Origin: Bacteroidales bacterium
GTDB taxonomy: Bacteria; Bacteroidota; Bacteroidia; Bacteroidales; Bacteroidaceae
Assembly (NCBI GenBank): GCA_022784065.1
Contig: JALFUO010000008.1
Span: 1-62,063, forward strand
DNA: 62,063 bases
Direction of reading: 5' to 3'
The position numbers were made by a program, and so were the translations under genes. Of this stretch, positions 25,162 to 33,728 are shown piece after piece. The notes below the pieces were generated by a model that was not told the DNA's origin, did not search any database, and saw only the letters and a program-made list of their open reading frames with translations. Each line of letters opens with the position of its first letter. The stretch's first letter is position 1.

Positions 25162-27918
25162 TCAAAACAAATTCGGTTTGCGCCGCTGCGCCTCTTCAAA
25201 AGAAAGCAAGTTGGCGCTTTGCTGCTTGGCCTGATGCGCGGCCACAAGGGCGGCATTATTTGCCTCTTGTTGTTTGAGGAAAGCATCGCGCTGGTCGGGA
25301 TTGAGGAGTCGCGCGGCAATGAGCACCATCTGCGAGGCATCTTTCACCCAAAGCACGGGACCGCTGTAAACCGGCGCGATCATCAGAGCCGTGTGCAGCG
25401 GAGAGGTCGTGGCGCCGCCCACAAGGAGCGGGATCCGCAAGCCTGCCGCCTCCATGGCGCGGGCCGTGTTCACCATCTCGTCGAGGCTCGGCGTGATTAA
25501 GCCGCTCAGGCCTACGAGGTCGGCCTTGCTCTCCATGGCCTCCTGCACGATGCGCTCGGCGGGGCACATCACGCCGAGGTCGCGGATTTCATAATTGTTG
25601 CAGCCCATCACTACGCTGACGATGTTCTTGCCAATGTCGTGCACGTCGCCTTTCACTGTGGCCAGCACCACCCTACCCGCTGCTGCGGCTTTTGCATTGT
25701 CCGCTTCGATGTGCGGTTGCAAGAGCGCGACGGCTTTCTTCATGGTTCTCGCCGTGCGCACCACCTGCGGCAGGAACATCTTGCCCGCGCCGAAGAGCGC
25801 ACCCACTTCTGTCATGCCGTCCATGAGCGGACCTTCGATGATGCGCACCGCCGGGCGGTAAACGGCAAGGGCTTCCTCGAGGTCTGTTTCTAGATAATCG
25901 TCAATGCCTTTCAGCAAGGCCGTTTTCAGGCGCACGTCCAAGGGAATGTCTTTGCGGGAAGACATTTCGGATTTTCCGGAGGAACCAGATAATCCGGAAT
26001 TTTCGGCAGATTCTTTTAGCCGCGTGGCGTAATCGATGAGGCGTTCGGCGGCATCGGGGCGGCGGCAAAGGATAACGTCTTCGAGGAGTGCGAGCAAGTC
26101 TGGCGGCAGGTCGGCATAAGTCACCGAGGTTGCGGGATTGACGATGCCCATATCCATTCCGGCGGCAATGGCATGGTAGAGAAAAACCGCGTGCATGGCC
26201 TCGCGTATATAATTATTGCCTCTGAACGAAAAGGAAAGGTTGCTCACGCCGCCGCTCACGTGCGCGCCTTTAAGGTTCTGCGTGATCCATTTCGCGGCAC
26301 GGATAAAATCGAGCGCGTATGCGTCGTGCTCGTGCATGCCCGTGCAGACAGCCAGCACGTTGGGGTCGAAAATAATATCCGAAGGCGGAAATCCCGCTTC
26401 CTGCGTGAGCAGTCGGAAGGCACGCTCACAAATCTCGATGCGCCGCTCATAGGTGTCGGCCTGACCTTGCTCGTCGAAGGCCATCACGATGACCGCCGCA
26501 CCGTAGCGGCGCAACTCTCGGGCGTGCGCCAAGAAGGTTTCTTCGCCCTCTTTCAGCGAAATAGAATTGACGATGCACTTGCCCTGAATGTTTTTCAGTG
26601 CCTCCCGGATGACTTCCCATTTTGAAGAATCCACCATAAAGGGCACGCGCGCCACGTCGGGCTCGGCAGCGAGCAGCCGGAGGAAGTGCGTCATTTCGGC
26701 ACGCGCGTCCAGCAGTCCGTCGTCCATATTGATGTCAATCACCTGCGCTCCGTCTTCCACCTGCTTGCGGGCAATGGCAACGGCCTCCTCATATTGCTTT
26801 TCCTTAATCAGGCGCAGGAATTTGCGCGACCCTGCCACGTTGCACCGCTCGCCGACATTGAGGAAATTGTTGGCGGCGCAGACTTCCATATCGTCCAGTC
26901 CTGCAAGATGCAGATGCTCGGGGCGCGGCACGGGACGGCGCGGCGGCTCTGCTTCATATTGCTCTACCAAACCGCCGAAGGCTTTAATAAACCGTTCGTC
27001 CGTTCCGCAACAGCCGCCGATGATATTTACGAGGCGTTTTTCCAGAAAAGGTTTCATCTCTTCCGCCATCTGCTCGGGCGTCTGACTGTATTGCCCCAAC
27101 GAATCGGGCAGTCCGGCGTTGGGATAAGCGATGATGCGGAACGGGCTTTTGGCAGAAAGTTCTTCGAGAAAGGGCAGCATGTCAGCAGCACCAAAAGAAC
27201 AGTTCAGACCTATGGCGAAGAGCGGGAAATGTGCTACGGACGTGAGAAACGCCCCCAGCGTCTGCCCCGAAAGTGTGCGCCCGGCCTTGTCTGCCACGGT
27301 GGCGGAAAGGATTACGGGTAACTCTTTTCCCTTTTCTTCCATCACGTCGGCCGCCGCACAGAGCGCAGCCTTGGCGTTGAGCGTATCAAAGGCTGTTTCG
27401 ATGATAAAACCGTCCACGCCACCGTCCATCAGCGCGGCCATCTGCTCGCGGTAGGCAGCGGAGAGCGTGTCGAAGTCGAGCGTGCGCAACGCAGGGTCGC
27501 TCACGTCGGGGCTTAAAGAGCAGGTGCGGTTAGTGGGGCCGACTGATCCGAGCACATAGCGCGGCTTTTCGGGCGTTTGTTGAGAAAAAAAGTCGGCTTC
27601 GGCACGCGCCAGCCTTGCCCCCTCAATATTTAATCGGGTGCAGAGATGCTCGCAACCGTAATCGGCCATCGAGATGCGCTGCGCACTGAACGTATTTGTT
27701 TCAATGAAGTCCGCCCCCGCTTCAAGGTATCGGCGATGTATTTCGCGCACCACGTCGGGCCGCGTCAGGTTGAGCAAATCGTTGTTGCCTTTCTGCAACG
27801 TCTTGCTCTCCGCCATCACGTTTCCGCGAAAGTCGGCCTCCGTGAGGCGGAAACGCTGTATCATCGTGCCGATAGCGCCGTCGAGCAGATATATCTTGTT
27901 GTCTTTGAGAGTAATCAT
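25162..27918 (-). CDS. metH: Cobalamin-dependent methionine synthase, without activation domain
   Basis: MetH transfers a methyl group from methyltetrahydrofolate through cobalamin to homocysteine. The 918-residue protein contains the homocysteine domain (1 to about 320) with zinc cysteines in GLNCSFG (near 238) and GGCCGTDERF (near 301). The pterin domain covers about 345-620 (NVGERCNVAGS). The cap and B12 domain has DVHDIGKN (about 755-762), whose His is the cobalt ligand. It stops just after that domain. The roughly 300-residue AdoMet activation domain of longer enzymes is missing, so a separate reactivation protein is expected elsewhere. No cobalamin or SAM riboswitch fits in the 96 bases upstream. 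Confidence 0.95.
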   Translation of the reverse strand: MITLKDNKIYLLDGAIGTMIQRFRLTEADFRGNVMAESKTLQKGNNDLLNLTRPDVVREIHRRYLEAGADFIETNTFSAQRISMADYGCEHLCTRLNIEGARLARAEADFFSQQTPEKPRYVLGSVGPTNRTCSLSPDVSDPALRTLDFDTLSAAYREQMAALMDGGVDGFIIETAFDTLNAKAALCAAADVMEEKGKELPVILSATVADKAGRTLSGQTLGAFLTSVAHFPLFAIGLNCSFGAADMLPFLEELSAKSPFRIIAYPNAGLPDSLGQYSQTPEQMAEEMKPFLEKRLVNIIGGCCGTDERFIKAFGGLVEQYEAEPPRRPVPRPEHLHLAGLDDMEVCAANNFLNVGERCNVAGSRKFLRLIKEKQYEEAVAIARKQVEDGAQVIDINMDDGLLDARAEMTHFLRLLAAEPDVARVPFMVDSSKWEVIREALKNIQGKCIVNSISLKEGEETFLAHARELRRYGAAVIVMAFDEQGQADTYERRIEICERAFRLLTQEAGFPPSDIIFDPNVLAVCTGMHEHDAYALDFIRAAKWITQNLKGAHVSGGVSNLSFSFRGNNYIREAMHAVFLYHAIAAGMDMGIVNPATSVTYADLPPDLLALLEDVILCRRPDAAERLIDYATRLKESAENSGLSGSSGKSEMSSRKDIPLDVRLKTALLKGIDDYLETDLEEALAVYRPAVRIIEGPLMDGMTEVGALFGAGKMFLPQVVRTARTMKKAVALLQPHIEADNAKAAAAGRVVLATVKGDVHDIGKNIVSVVMGCNNYEIRDLGVMCPAERIVQEAMESKADLVGLSGLITPSLDEMVNTARAMEAAGLRIPLLVGGATTSPLHTALMIAPVYSGPVLWVKDASQMVLIAARLLNPDQRDAFLKQQEANNAALVAAHQAKQQSANLLSFEEAQRRKPNLF

Positions 27919-28014
27919 TTAGAGAAGATAATATAAAGCATGCACATAGTTTATAAAGATTTATTTCTGAAATGCAGCAAATTTGCAGCATTACAGAAAT
28001 AACCCCCGCTATCC

Positions 28015-28491
28015 TTACAGCCTGTTCTTGATTGCCCTATCCATTTCGCGGCGGTCCTGCTTTTCTTTGAGCGTGTTGCGCTTGTCGTATTCCTTTTTGC
28101 CTCGGCAGAGGGCGATGACCAGTTTGGCGCGGCCGTTTTCATCTATATAGAGGCGTAGGGGCACGATGGTGAAGCCGGGCGAGCGAGTTGTCTCGAAGAG
28201 CGAACGGATTTCCTTGCGGTTGAGCAGCAGCTTGCGCTCGCGGCGCGGCAGGTGGTTGTTGTACGAACCGCGATCGTATTCAGCGATATACATGTTCTTC
28301 ACCCACATCTCGCCATTGTGGATATAGCAGAACGTGTCCACGAGACTTGCCTTGCCGGCACGTATGCTTTTTATCTCTGTGCCCGTAAGCACGATGCCAG
28401 CGGTGTATTTGTCCACCACGAGAAAGTCGTGCTCGGCACGCTTGTTTTTTATGTTGATGCGCGAGGCGGGTATCAGTTTTTCTTTTCCCAT
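28015..28491 (-). CDS. smpB: SsrA-binding protein SmpB
   Basis: SmpB carries tmRNA into stalled ribosomes for trans-translation. The protein of 158 residues has the usual beta-barrel core ([20 protein letters not shown] at 18-37, the block [14 protein letters not shown]) and the lysine/arginine-rich C-terminal tail that folds in the decoding centre ([18 protein letters not shown]). Start [11 protein letters not shown] is conserved in style. The DUF4375 gene lies 15 bases upstream and metH 96 bases downstream, all on one strand. The ssrA RNA gene is not in the window. Confidence 0.95.
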   Translation of the reverse strand: MGKEKLIPASRINIKNKRAEHDFLVVDKYTAGIVLTGTEIKSIRAGKASLVDTFCYIHNGEMWVKNMYIAEYDRGSYNNHLPRRERKLLLNRKEIRSLFETTRSPGFTIVPLRLYIDENGRAKLVIALCRGKKEYDKRNTLKEKQDRREMDRAIKNRL

Positions 28492-28506
28492 AAAAAATCG
28501 TCGTGC

Positions 28507-29010
28507 TTATTTCTCGACTACTGCAAAAGCATCGATGTTGTTGTCAATATATTCTGCAACTGCGGCGGTGAAACGCTCTTCGTTTTCCACGAAGGCATCG
28601 TCTAAATCGTCGAATTTCGGGAAACGCTCGAAAAGCGACATGAACTCCTCGTCCGTGCAGGGCTTTGTCAGTTCGTCCCGGTTGGGTTCATAGAGGCGGC
28701 GGGCTTTTTTAACGAGTTTCGCCAACTCGGGCAGCCCCCACTGCTCCATAGCCTTGGCAAAGGGATTGTGGAAAAAGAAAGGGGCATAACCATTGTGGAT
28801 CAACTGGATAAAACCTCCGTCCATCACTTCCTCGCGCAGTATGCAGTAGCCCCAAAGCGTGATTTGGTCGGCCGAGAGTTTTTCCAGGGCATCGGCGTTG
28901 AGTTCTCCGCCCACGGCATCAGCAATGCTGTCAGTAAAGAGTTGCACAAACTCGTCCATGCCCTTTGCGGCGGCTTCAATGATTTGCTGTTCGCGTATTT
29001 TGATTTCCAT
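28507..29010 (-). CDS. DUF4375 / DMP19-like acidic protein
   Basis: This 167-residue acidic protein has the features of DUF4375: an early helix, then QLIHNGYAPFFFHNPFAKAM and a later ELAKLVKKARRLYE. The family includes DMP19 of Neisseria, a DNA-mimic protein that releases a repressor. Whether this member mimics DNA is not known. It has no signal peptide and is probably cytoplasmic. It is 15 bases upstream of smpB, so it likely heads that transcript. A 93-bp repeat element lies just upstream. Confidence 0.75.
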   Translation of the reverse strand: MEIKIREQQIIEAAAKGMDEFVQLFTDSIADAVGGELNADALEKLSADQITLWGYCILREEVMDGGFIQLIHNGYAPFFFHNPFAKAMEQWGLPELAKLVKKARRLYEPNRDELTKPCTDEEFMSLFERFPKFDDLDDAFVENEERFTAAVAEYIDNNIDAFAVVEK

Positions 29011-29080
29011 AAAAATATTTTCGTGCTTTATAAAGTCAGTGAGTTATTAGTAAACGAGCATTTGAATTAAGGTCTCACGA

Positions 29081-29172
29081 GTAGGGGCGTTTTGCAAAAC
29101 GACCGGTTAATGATTACCTTGTAAAAAAAGACATGCGGCGCATTCGGCGGGCGTTTTGCAAAACGCCCCTAC
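29081..29172. repeat. 93-bp palindrome-ended element, copy 1 (92 bp, reverse orientation)
   Basis: Both ends carry GGGGCGTTTTGCAAAACG in inverted orientation. The reverse complement of the interior matches the 48085 copy in blocks, including TGCGCCGCA and AATCATTAACCGG. The left flank AGGTCTCACGA is shared with the copy at 51680. It fills most of the gap between the helicase and DUF4375 genes. Confidence 0.85.
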
Positions 29173-29203
29173 TTTTAATCGTCCACTTGTTTTCTTATAA
29201 TTC

Positions 29204-30541
29204 TCACTGCTTAATCGGTTGAATAATCGTTTTCATTCCCTTGATTTTCTCGCCCGCTATGTTTTTCATAAGCAGGTTGATCTTTCGCGCCGCGATGGCC
29301 ACGTAGGCGAAACGGTCTGCCACGTCAATGCGTCCCACGTCCTTGGCCGTCAGCCCGCCTTTCTTGCAAAGGAAACCGAGAATGTCCACCTTATTGAGTT
29401 TGTCCTTCTTGCCGCGCCCTATGTAGAGCGTCACCCACGCGGGGCTGACGGGATTGATGCGCTCGCCATCCACGTTCCATTCGGCGGCTTCGCCAATAAA
29501 TTCAGGCGCATGCTCTTCCGGACCTACAATAATATATACGTTGCCCGATTCGTCCCAGCGTCCCGTGCGCCCGCTGCGATGGATAAAGGCTTCCTCGTTG
29601 GCAGGCAGGTGGTAGTGCACGATGTGGCGCACCTCGGGTATGTCGAGCCCGCGGGCAGCGAGGTCTGTGGACACGAGCACATTGCAGCAGCCGCTGCGGA
29701 ACTTGTAGAGCGCGCGCTCGCGCTTGTCCTGCTCCATGCCGCCGTGGTAAGCCTCGGCGGAAAACTTTTCTGAAACCAGATATTTGCGGATACGCTCCAC
29801 GCTTTCGCGATAGCCCACAAACACCATTGCCGGTTCGCCGCGCAGGGCTGAGAGCAGCCGGGCAAGGGTTTCGAGTTTGTCCTTTTGCGGCGCGGGTACG
29901 GTCTTTACTTCCAGCCGTTCCTCCCGCGCTTCTGCCTCACCGAGAAAATTTACAGTGCGCACGCCGGCGCGGTCTGCCACGGCGCAGCGGCGTATGAACT
30001 GCGGAATGCTCTCCATCTCGGTGGCGGAGGTGAGCATCAGCCGCTTCAAGGCGGGCAGTCGGGTCACGGCAGCCTGCATCTCGTCGAGAAAACCAAATTC
30101 GAGGCATTTGTCGAACTCGTCCACCACGAGCGTGGCGATAGCAGCAGTAGAAAAGTTTTCCTTGTCCAAATGGTCGTTGAGCCTGCCGGGCGTGGCAAAC
30201 ACCACGTGCGGCTTCACAGCGACGAGCCTGCGGTGCTCCTCCATTGCCGGGCGGCCACCATAGAGGCACAGCGAGCGCACGCCGCACTTCATGCGCGCCA
30301 GCACGTCGTGGCTCTGCAAAGCCAGTTCGCGCGAGGGCACAATCACAACGGCTTGCAGCGCTTCGCTATCTTTGTCAATGTCGCGGCAGAGCGGCAGCAG
30401 GTATGCCAACGTTTTGCCCGACCCCGTGGGCGAGAGCAGCACGTAGCGTCCCGTTTCGTGAAACGTGTCGCACGCTTGCTGCTGCATCGCGCTCAGCGCG
30501 GCAATGCCTAAATTCGATAGTATGTCTTTTACGATAATCAT
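29204..30541 (-). CDS. DEAD-box RNA helicase (DEFD variant)
   Basis: This 445-residue ATP-dependent RNA helicase has Walker A SPTGSGKT (37-44), motif II DEFD (141-144, Phe in place of Ala), motif III SAT (172-174) and the C-terminal domain motif HRSGRTGR. The C-terminal 80 residues (SPAWVTLYIGRGKKDK onward) look like a DbpA-type RNA-binding domain, which would direct it to 23S rRNA. That role in ribosome assembly is inferred. It is a single gene with its own -7 element at 30613-30620. Confidence 0.9.
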   Translation of the reverse strand: MIIVKDILSNLGIAALSAMQQQACDTFHETGRYVLLSPTGSGKTLAYLLPLCRDIDKDSEALQAVVIVPSRELALQSHDVLARMKCGVRSLCLYGGRPAMEEHRRLVAVKPHVVFATPGRLNDHLDKENFSTAAIATLVVDEFDKCLEFGFLDEMQAAVTRLPALKRLMLTSATEMESIPQFIRRCAVADRAGVRTVNFLGEAEAREERLEVKTVPAPQKDKLETLARLLSALRGEPAMVFVGYRESVERIRKYLVSEKFSAEAYHGGMEQDKRERALYKFRSGCCNVLVSTDLAARGLDIPEVRHIVHYHLPANEEAFIHRSGRTGRWDESGNVYIIVGPEEHAPEFIGEAAEWNVDGERINPVSPAWVTLYIGRGKKDKLNKVDILGFLCKKGGLTAKDVGRIDVADRFAYVAIAARKINLLMKNIAGEKIKGMKTIIQPIKQ

Positions 30542-30612
30542 TTTCGATATATTGTTCGGCGGACCTAAGAGCAGGGTGTTTTTTTGTTTATAAAAAAATG
30601 TCGCCGCAAATG

Positions 30613-30620
30613 CAAAATTA
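30613..30620 (-). promoter_or_regulatory. -7 element for the helicase gene
   Basis: On the minus strand these bases read TAATTTTG, followed by C, about 70 bases before the helicase start. The bases between 30621 and 30824 hold a 64-codon minus-strand frame with no recognisable features; I see nothing else there. Confidence 0.45.
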
Positions 30621-30824
30621 CTAATTTCTTAGCAGATACTCTGCATTGCCATACAACAAGTCGCATTGTTTTGCAACGGGGGTTAATTCAACCACGGTTG
30701 CAAAAGATTTCCCAACCTCCCCGCACCGATTATCCCCTACTCCCACGCGTCGACCTGCGCAGGCGTTTTTTACTTCCACGGGGCAAATTTTTCCTTTCTC
30801 CTTGATATTTTCCATTATCTGAGC

Positions 30825-31287
30825 GAGGCTGTGTCGTAATTAAAGATTACGGCGCAGCCACTTACTTTTTAGCCACTGAGGGTGGGATATTTTTTAGGCG
30901 ACCGATTTCTGTTGTTATTCCCAACATTCTCCTGCAGCTTCGCCCGGTTCTTTTCCACGGTCTTGCGCCATACAAATGTGTACTTGTTGGCCTTTGATTC
31001 TATCTTTGTTCCGTCGATATACTCCACATCAAGCGTGATGAAGCCACGTTCTGCCAGCAGAAGCACCACCTGCGTGAAGATGTTGTTGATCTCGTTCTTT
31101 ACACGGTTACGGAAGCGGTTGATGGTCACGAAATCGGGGCGCTCCTGGGCTGCCAGCCAGATATAATGTATGTCGCGCCGAACCTGACCGCGGTATAGTT
31201 TCTTGAAATCGCGCAAGTCAAGGTTCTATTTTATGTTTTTCAATATATTACAAAACAAAGAGGCTGCGCCAATTTTGACACAGCCTC
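30825..31287. mobile_element. Internally deleted insertion sequence (IS1182/IS4-like)
   Basis: Terminal inverted repeats are visible: GAGGCTGTGTCGTAATT at 30825-30841 and its near-complement AATTTTGACACAGCCTC at 31271-31287. Only 463 bases lie between the outer ends, far less than a full element. The inside is a transposase fragment. The right end stops 19 bases from a tRNA-Arg gene. Confidence 0.75.
30869..31216 (-). pseudogene. Transposase fragment, IS1182-like
   Basis: The 115-residue frame contains DIHYIWLAAQERPDFVTINR, RNRVKNEINNIF and LDVEYIDGTKIESKANKYT. This is the N-terminal third to middle of IS1182-type transposases, including the region around the first catalytic Asp (YIDGTK). 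The N-terminal DNA-binding part is shortened by an internal deletion just after the first dozen residues, and everything past VEKNRAKLQE is lost. It cannot be active. It lies within short terminal inverted repeats. Confidence 0.8.
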
Positions 31288-31306
31288 TTTGAGAGTCTCA
31301 AAAAAG

Positions 31307-31381
31307 TGATTCCGTTGGGGTTCGAACCCAAGACCCACGCCTTAGAAGGGCGTTGCTCTAATCCTACTGAGCTACGGAACC
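31307..31381 (-). tRNA. tRNA-Arg (TCT)
   Basis: The minus strand folds into a cloverleaf with acceptor arms GGTTCCG and CGGAATC, anticodon loop CTTCTAA with anticodon TCT, and T loop TTCGAAC. CCA is not encoded. It reads AGA codons. Confidence 0.93.
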
Positions 31382-31479
31382 ATTTCTTTACAAATGCACT
31401 GCAAAGTTACTGAATTATTTTTACGCTGCAAAGCGTAGTTGCTAATAATGGTATTCGAGATACTGCGAAGAGTGGTAAA

Positions 31480-32103
31480 TCAGATATTTCCGTTGGCAGT
31501 TTCACGGGCGTAATCTGCCGGATTAATTTCTTTGCCAACGTAGCGAAAGTTATAGCTGTTGCCTTTAACGGAAGGAAACTGACTGCGCTGATCTACGTCC
31601 ACGCGGTTGCGCAGGTGGTCGATGATACGCGTGTAGCACTCAAATCCCGAATTTGCTTTTACCAAGGCTGAGAAAGTCGTGTCTTGATAGCAAAACTTTG
31701 CCGTTTCAGGAATTTGTATCACGCGCTTGAATGTAACTGTGCCCTCATACCAGCCTTCTTCTTCTGCCGTAAGCTCTGCCATGCGCAGTTCCTTTCGATG
31801 CACGAGACTAAGTTCTCCCGTTTGTTGAGGCTGGGGCGTATAATTGTTTTGCGTTGCGTTAGCCTTGTGCCTTGCCTTGAACTCCTCCATATTCGCGGCA
31901 TCGGTTTTTATAAGAATAAAATAAACGCGCGGACGGATCTTGTAACGTTTCGGATAAGGCATATCGCTTTCCACATAGGCGCGCAAATCGTCAACCATTC
32001 GTTGGTTGATAGGAATTTCCGGGATTGAGGTCAAGAAATCCAAGAGTTCGTCAAAACTATAAGCAATCGTGTCTTGGTCGAAATAGCGGGCGTAAATATT
32101 CAT
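31480..32103 (-). CDS. Conserved-type hypothetical protein, unknown function
   Basis: This 207-residue protein has no signal peptide and no membrane segment, so it is probably cytoplasmic. The N-terminal half is acidic, with a likely helical region (DELLDFLTSIPEIP). A basic stretch IRPRVYFILIKTD follows, then a Gln/Thr-rich linker (about 85-95). The C-terminal half looks like a beta-rich domain (EGTVTFKRVIQIPETAKFCY). I do not recognise the family. It stands alone between two groups of tRNA genes on the same strand. Its start, MNIYARYFDQD, is the first ATG. Confidence 0.7.
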   Translation of the reverse strand: MNIYARYFDQDTIAYSFDELLDFLTSIPEIPINQRMVDDLRAYVESDMPYPKRYKIRPRVYFILIKTDAANMEEFKARHKANATQNNYTPQPQQTGELSLVHRKELRMAELTAEEEGWYEGTVTFKRVIQIPETAKFCYQDTTFSALVKANSGFECYTRIIDHLRNRVDVDQRSQFPSVKGNSYNFRYVGKEINPADYARETANGNI

Positions 32104-32188
32104 GGCACAACTATATATATCGGTACAAAAAAATGACAGCTTTTCAGTATCCCCTCAAAGCTGTCATTATTCATTGTTTATTTATTTG

Positions 32189-32261
32189 AGCGGAAAACGA
32201 GACTCGAACTCGCGACCCCAACCTTGGCAAGGTTGTGCTCTACCAACTGAGCTATTTCCGC
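32189..32261 (-). tRNA. tRNA-Gly (GCC), copy 1
   Basis: Acceptor arms GCGGAAA and TTTTCCGC, with anticodon loop TTGCCAA. It appears identical in sequence to the copy at 32555-32627. CCA is not encoded. Confidence 0.93.
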
Positions 32262-32268
32262 AAGAAAG

Positions 32269-32352
32269 TGAAGAGGAGGAGACTCGAACTCCCACGTCGC
32301 AATTGACACTACCCCCTCAAAGTAGCGCGTCTACCAATTCCGCCACCTCTCC
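32269..32352 (-). tRNA. tRNA-Leu (GAG)
   Basis: An 84-base cloverleaf with a long variable arm. The anticodon stem CTACT/GGTAG encloses TTGAGGG, so the anticodon is GAG. It is 7 bases from the Gly gene. Confidence 0.92.
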
Positions 32353-32442
32353 ATTCTTTTCTTGTAATAATGACTCACACCGTTGCTTGCGGAGGTTTTG
32401 CAATTAGGTATTTCCCTTGTGCAGCCAAGCTCCGTTTTGCAG

Positions 32443-32525
32443 TGCCCAGAACAGGACTCGAACCTGCACGTCATTGCTGACACCAGTACCTGAAACTGGC
32501 GCGTCTACCATTCCGCCACCTGGGC
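32443..32525 (-). tRNA. tRNA-Leu (CAG)
   Basis: An 83-base cloverleaf with a long variable arm. The anticodon stem CCAGT/ACTGG encloses TTCAGGT, so the anticodon is CAG. Confidence 0.92.
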
Positions 32526-32554
32526 TTTTGTAGAGTCATTTTGTTCAATAAGTG

Positions 32555-32627
32555 AGCGGAAAACGAGACTCGAACTCGCGACCCCAACCTTGGCAAGGTT
32601 GTGCTCTACCAACTGAGCTATTTCCGC
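32555..32627 (-). tRNA. tRNA-Gly (GCC), copy 2
   Basis: It appears identical to the tRNA at 32189-32261. It is first in the minus-strand order Gly-Leu(CAG)-Leu(GAG)-Gly, which is probably one transcript. Confidence 0.93.
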
Positions 32628-32792
32628 GTTGGCTGCGCTTTCTCTCAAACGCGGTGCAAAGGTACAACTTATTTTTAAAATACCAAACGTTTCCCTGAAA
32701 AAATGCGATTATTTTACGTGAAAACGTATTTTGTCTGTCGTGTGCCATAGTTTTTCGGGCGGCACACAATATTTATATATAGGGAGTCTTTG

Positions 32793-33716
32793 CTAAATTC
32801 TTTCAACCACGAGTTTGATGAGCGAGTCGATAGAGTTTTTATAGTTGGGGTTGGCTTTTCCGGCGAGCCTGTTGGCGATAACCATGCAGCAAGTAGTTGC
32901 TTTGTGCCCGAGCAGGAGCGACAAGCCGGCAAGTGCGCTGCTCTCCATTTCAAAGTTAGTGATGCGATGTCCGTTGTATTCAAACGACATTATTTTATCG
33001 TTTGCCTCCGCATCAGCCAGGGGCAGGCGCAGTCTGCGACCTTGCGGGCCGTAGAAGCCGCCGCAGGCCACGGTGATGCCGCGCACCATGTCCGTGCTGG
33101 CGATGCGGTCGGTAAGTTCGGCGTCGGCGTGTACGGCATACGGGTGAGCGATGCATTGCCAACCGTGCCAATTCTGATGTTTCAGGAAAGCGGTTTCGAG
33201 TTCCTTGTCGCACACTTCGTCACGGCCGGCGTAAAAGTTCAGCAGTCCGTCGAAACCGATGCTGATTTCAGAAGCCACGAACGTGCCCTCCGGCGTGTTG
33301 GGTTGCAGGCCGCCGCAAGTGCCGAGGCGTACTATTTCAAGCGTGCGCAGATTGGGCTTAATGGTGCGCGTTTTGAAGTCGATGTTTGCCAGCGCGTCCA
33401 GTTCGTTCATCACGATGTCGATGTTGTCGCAGCCGATGCCGGTGGAAAGCACCGAGATGCGTTTTCCCTGATAAGTGCCCGTTATGGTGCGGAACTCGCG
33501 CGACTGCACGTCGCATTCCTTCGTTTCGAAATGCTGCGCCACGAGCGGCACGCGCCCAGGGTCGCCTACGAGGATTATCTTGTCGGCCAGTTGCTCGGGC
33601 TTTAAGTGCAGATGAAAGATGCTGCCATCCGGGTTGATAATCAGTTCGCTTTCGTGAAACTGTTCTGTGAAGTTTTCAGCAGTGCTTGCTTTATAGAGAA
33701 AAGATTGTTTTTCCAT
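32793..33716 (-). CDS. Nucleoside phosphorylase, uridine-phosphorylase-like
   Basis: The enzyme splits nucleosides with phosphate to the base and ribose 1-phosphate. The 307-residue protein has the PNP/UDP superfamily blocks: GDPGR (51-55) for phosphate, STGIGCDNIDIVMNEL, EIVRLGTCGGLQ, and FEMESSALAGLS, whose Glu-Met-Glu binds the ribose. Bacteroidales members are usually annotated as uridine phosphorylase, but base specificity is inferred. It follows the PD40 gene start region by 12 bases in the same direction, so the two share a transcript or overlap in control. Confidence 0.85.
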   Translation of the reverse strand: MEKQSFLYKASTAENFTEQFHESELIINPDGSIFHLHLKPEQLADKIILVGDPGRVPLVAQHFETKECDVQSREFRTITGTYQGKRISVLSTGIGCDNIDIVMNELDALANIDFKTRTIKPNLRTLEIVRLGTCGGLQPNTPEGTFVASEISIGFDGLLNFYAGRDEVCDKELETAFLKHQNWHGWQCIAHPYAVHADAELTDRIASTDMVRGITVACGGFYGPQGRRLRLPLADAEANDKIMSFEYNGHRITNFEMESSALAGLSLLLGHKATTCCMVIANRLAGKANPNYKNSIDSLIKLVVERI

Positions 33717-33728
33717 ACAATTATATTA

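Noticed and set aside
25146-25340. Longer start for the GH5 gene
   Set aside because: The extra 65 residues overlap metH and lack a signal peptide. The start at 25145 gives a clear one.
27919-28014. Cobalamin or SAM riboswitch upstream of metH
   Set aside because: Only 96 bases lie between smpB and metH, too short for a cobalamin aptamer, and no SAM-box words are visible.
30621-30815. 64-codon minus-strand frame upstream of the helicase
   Set aside because: No motif, and it is not tied to a promoter or terminator. Possible but unsupported.
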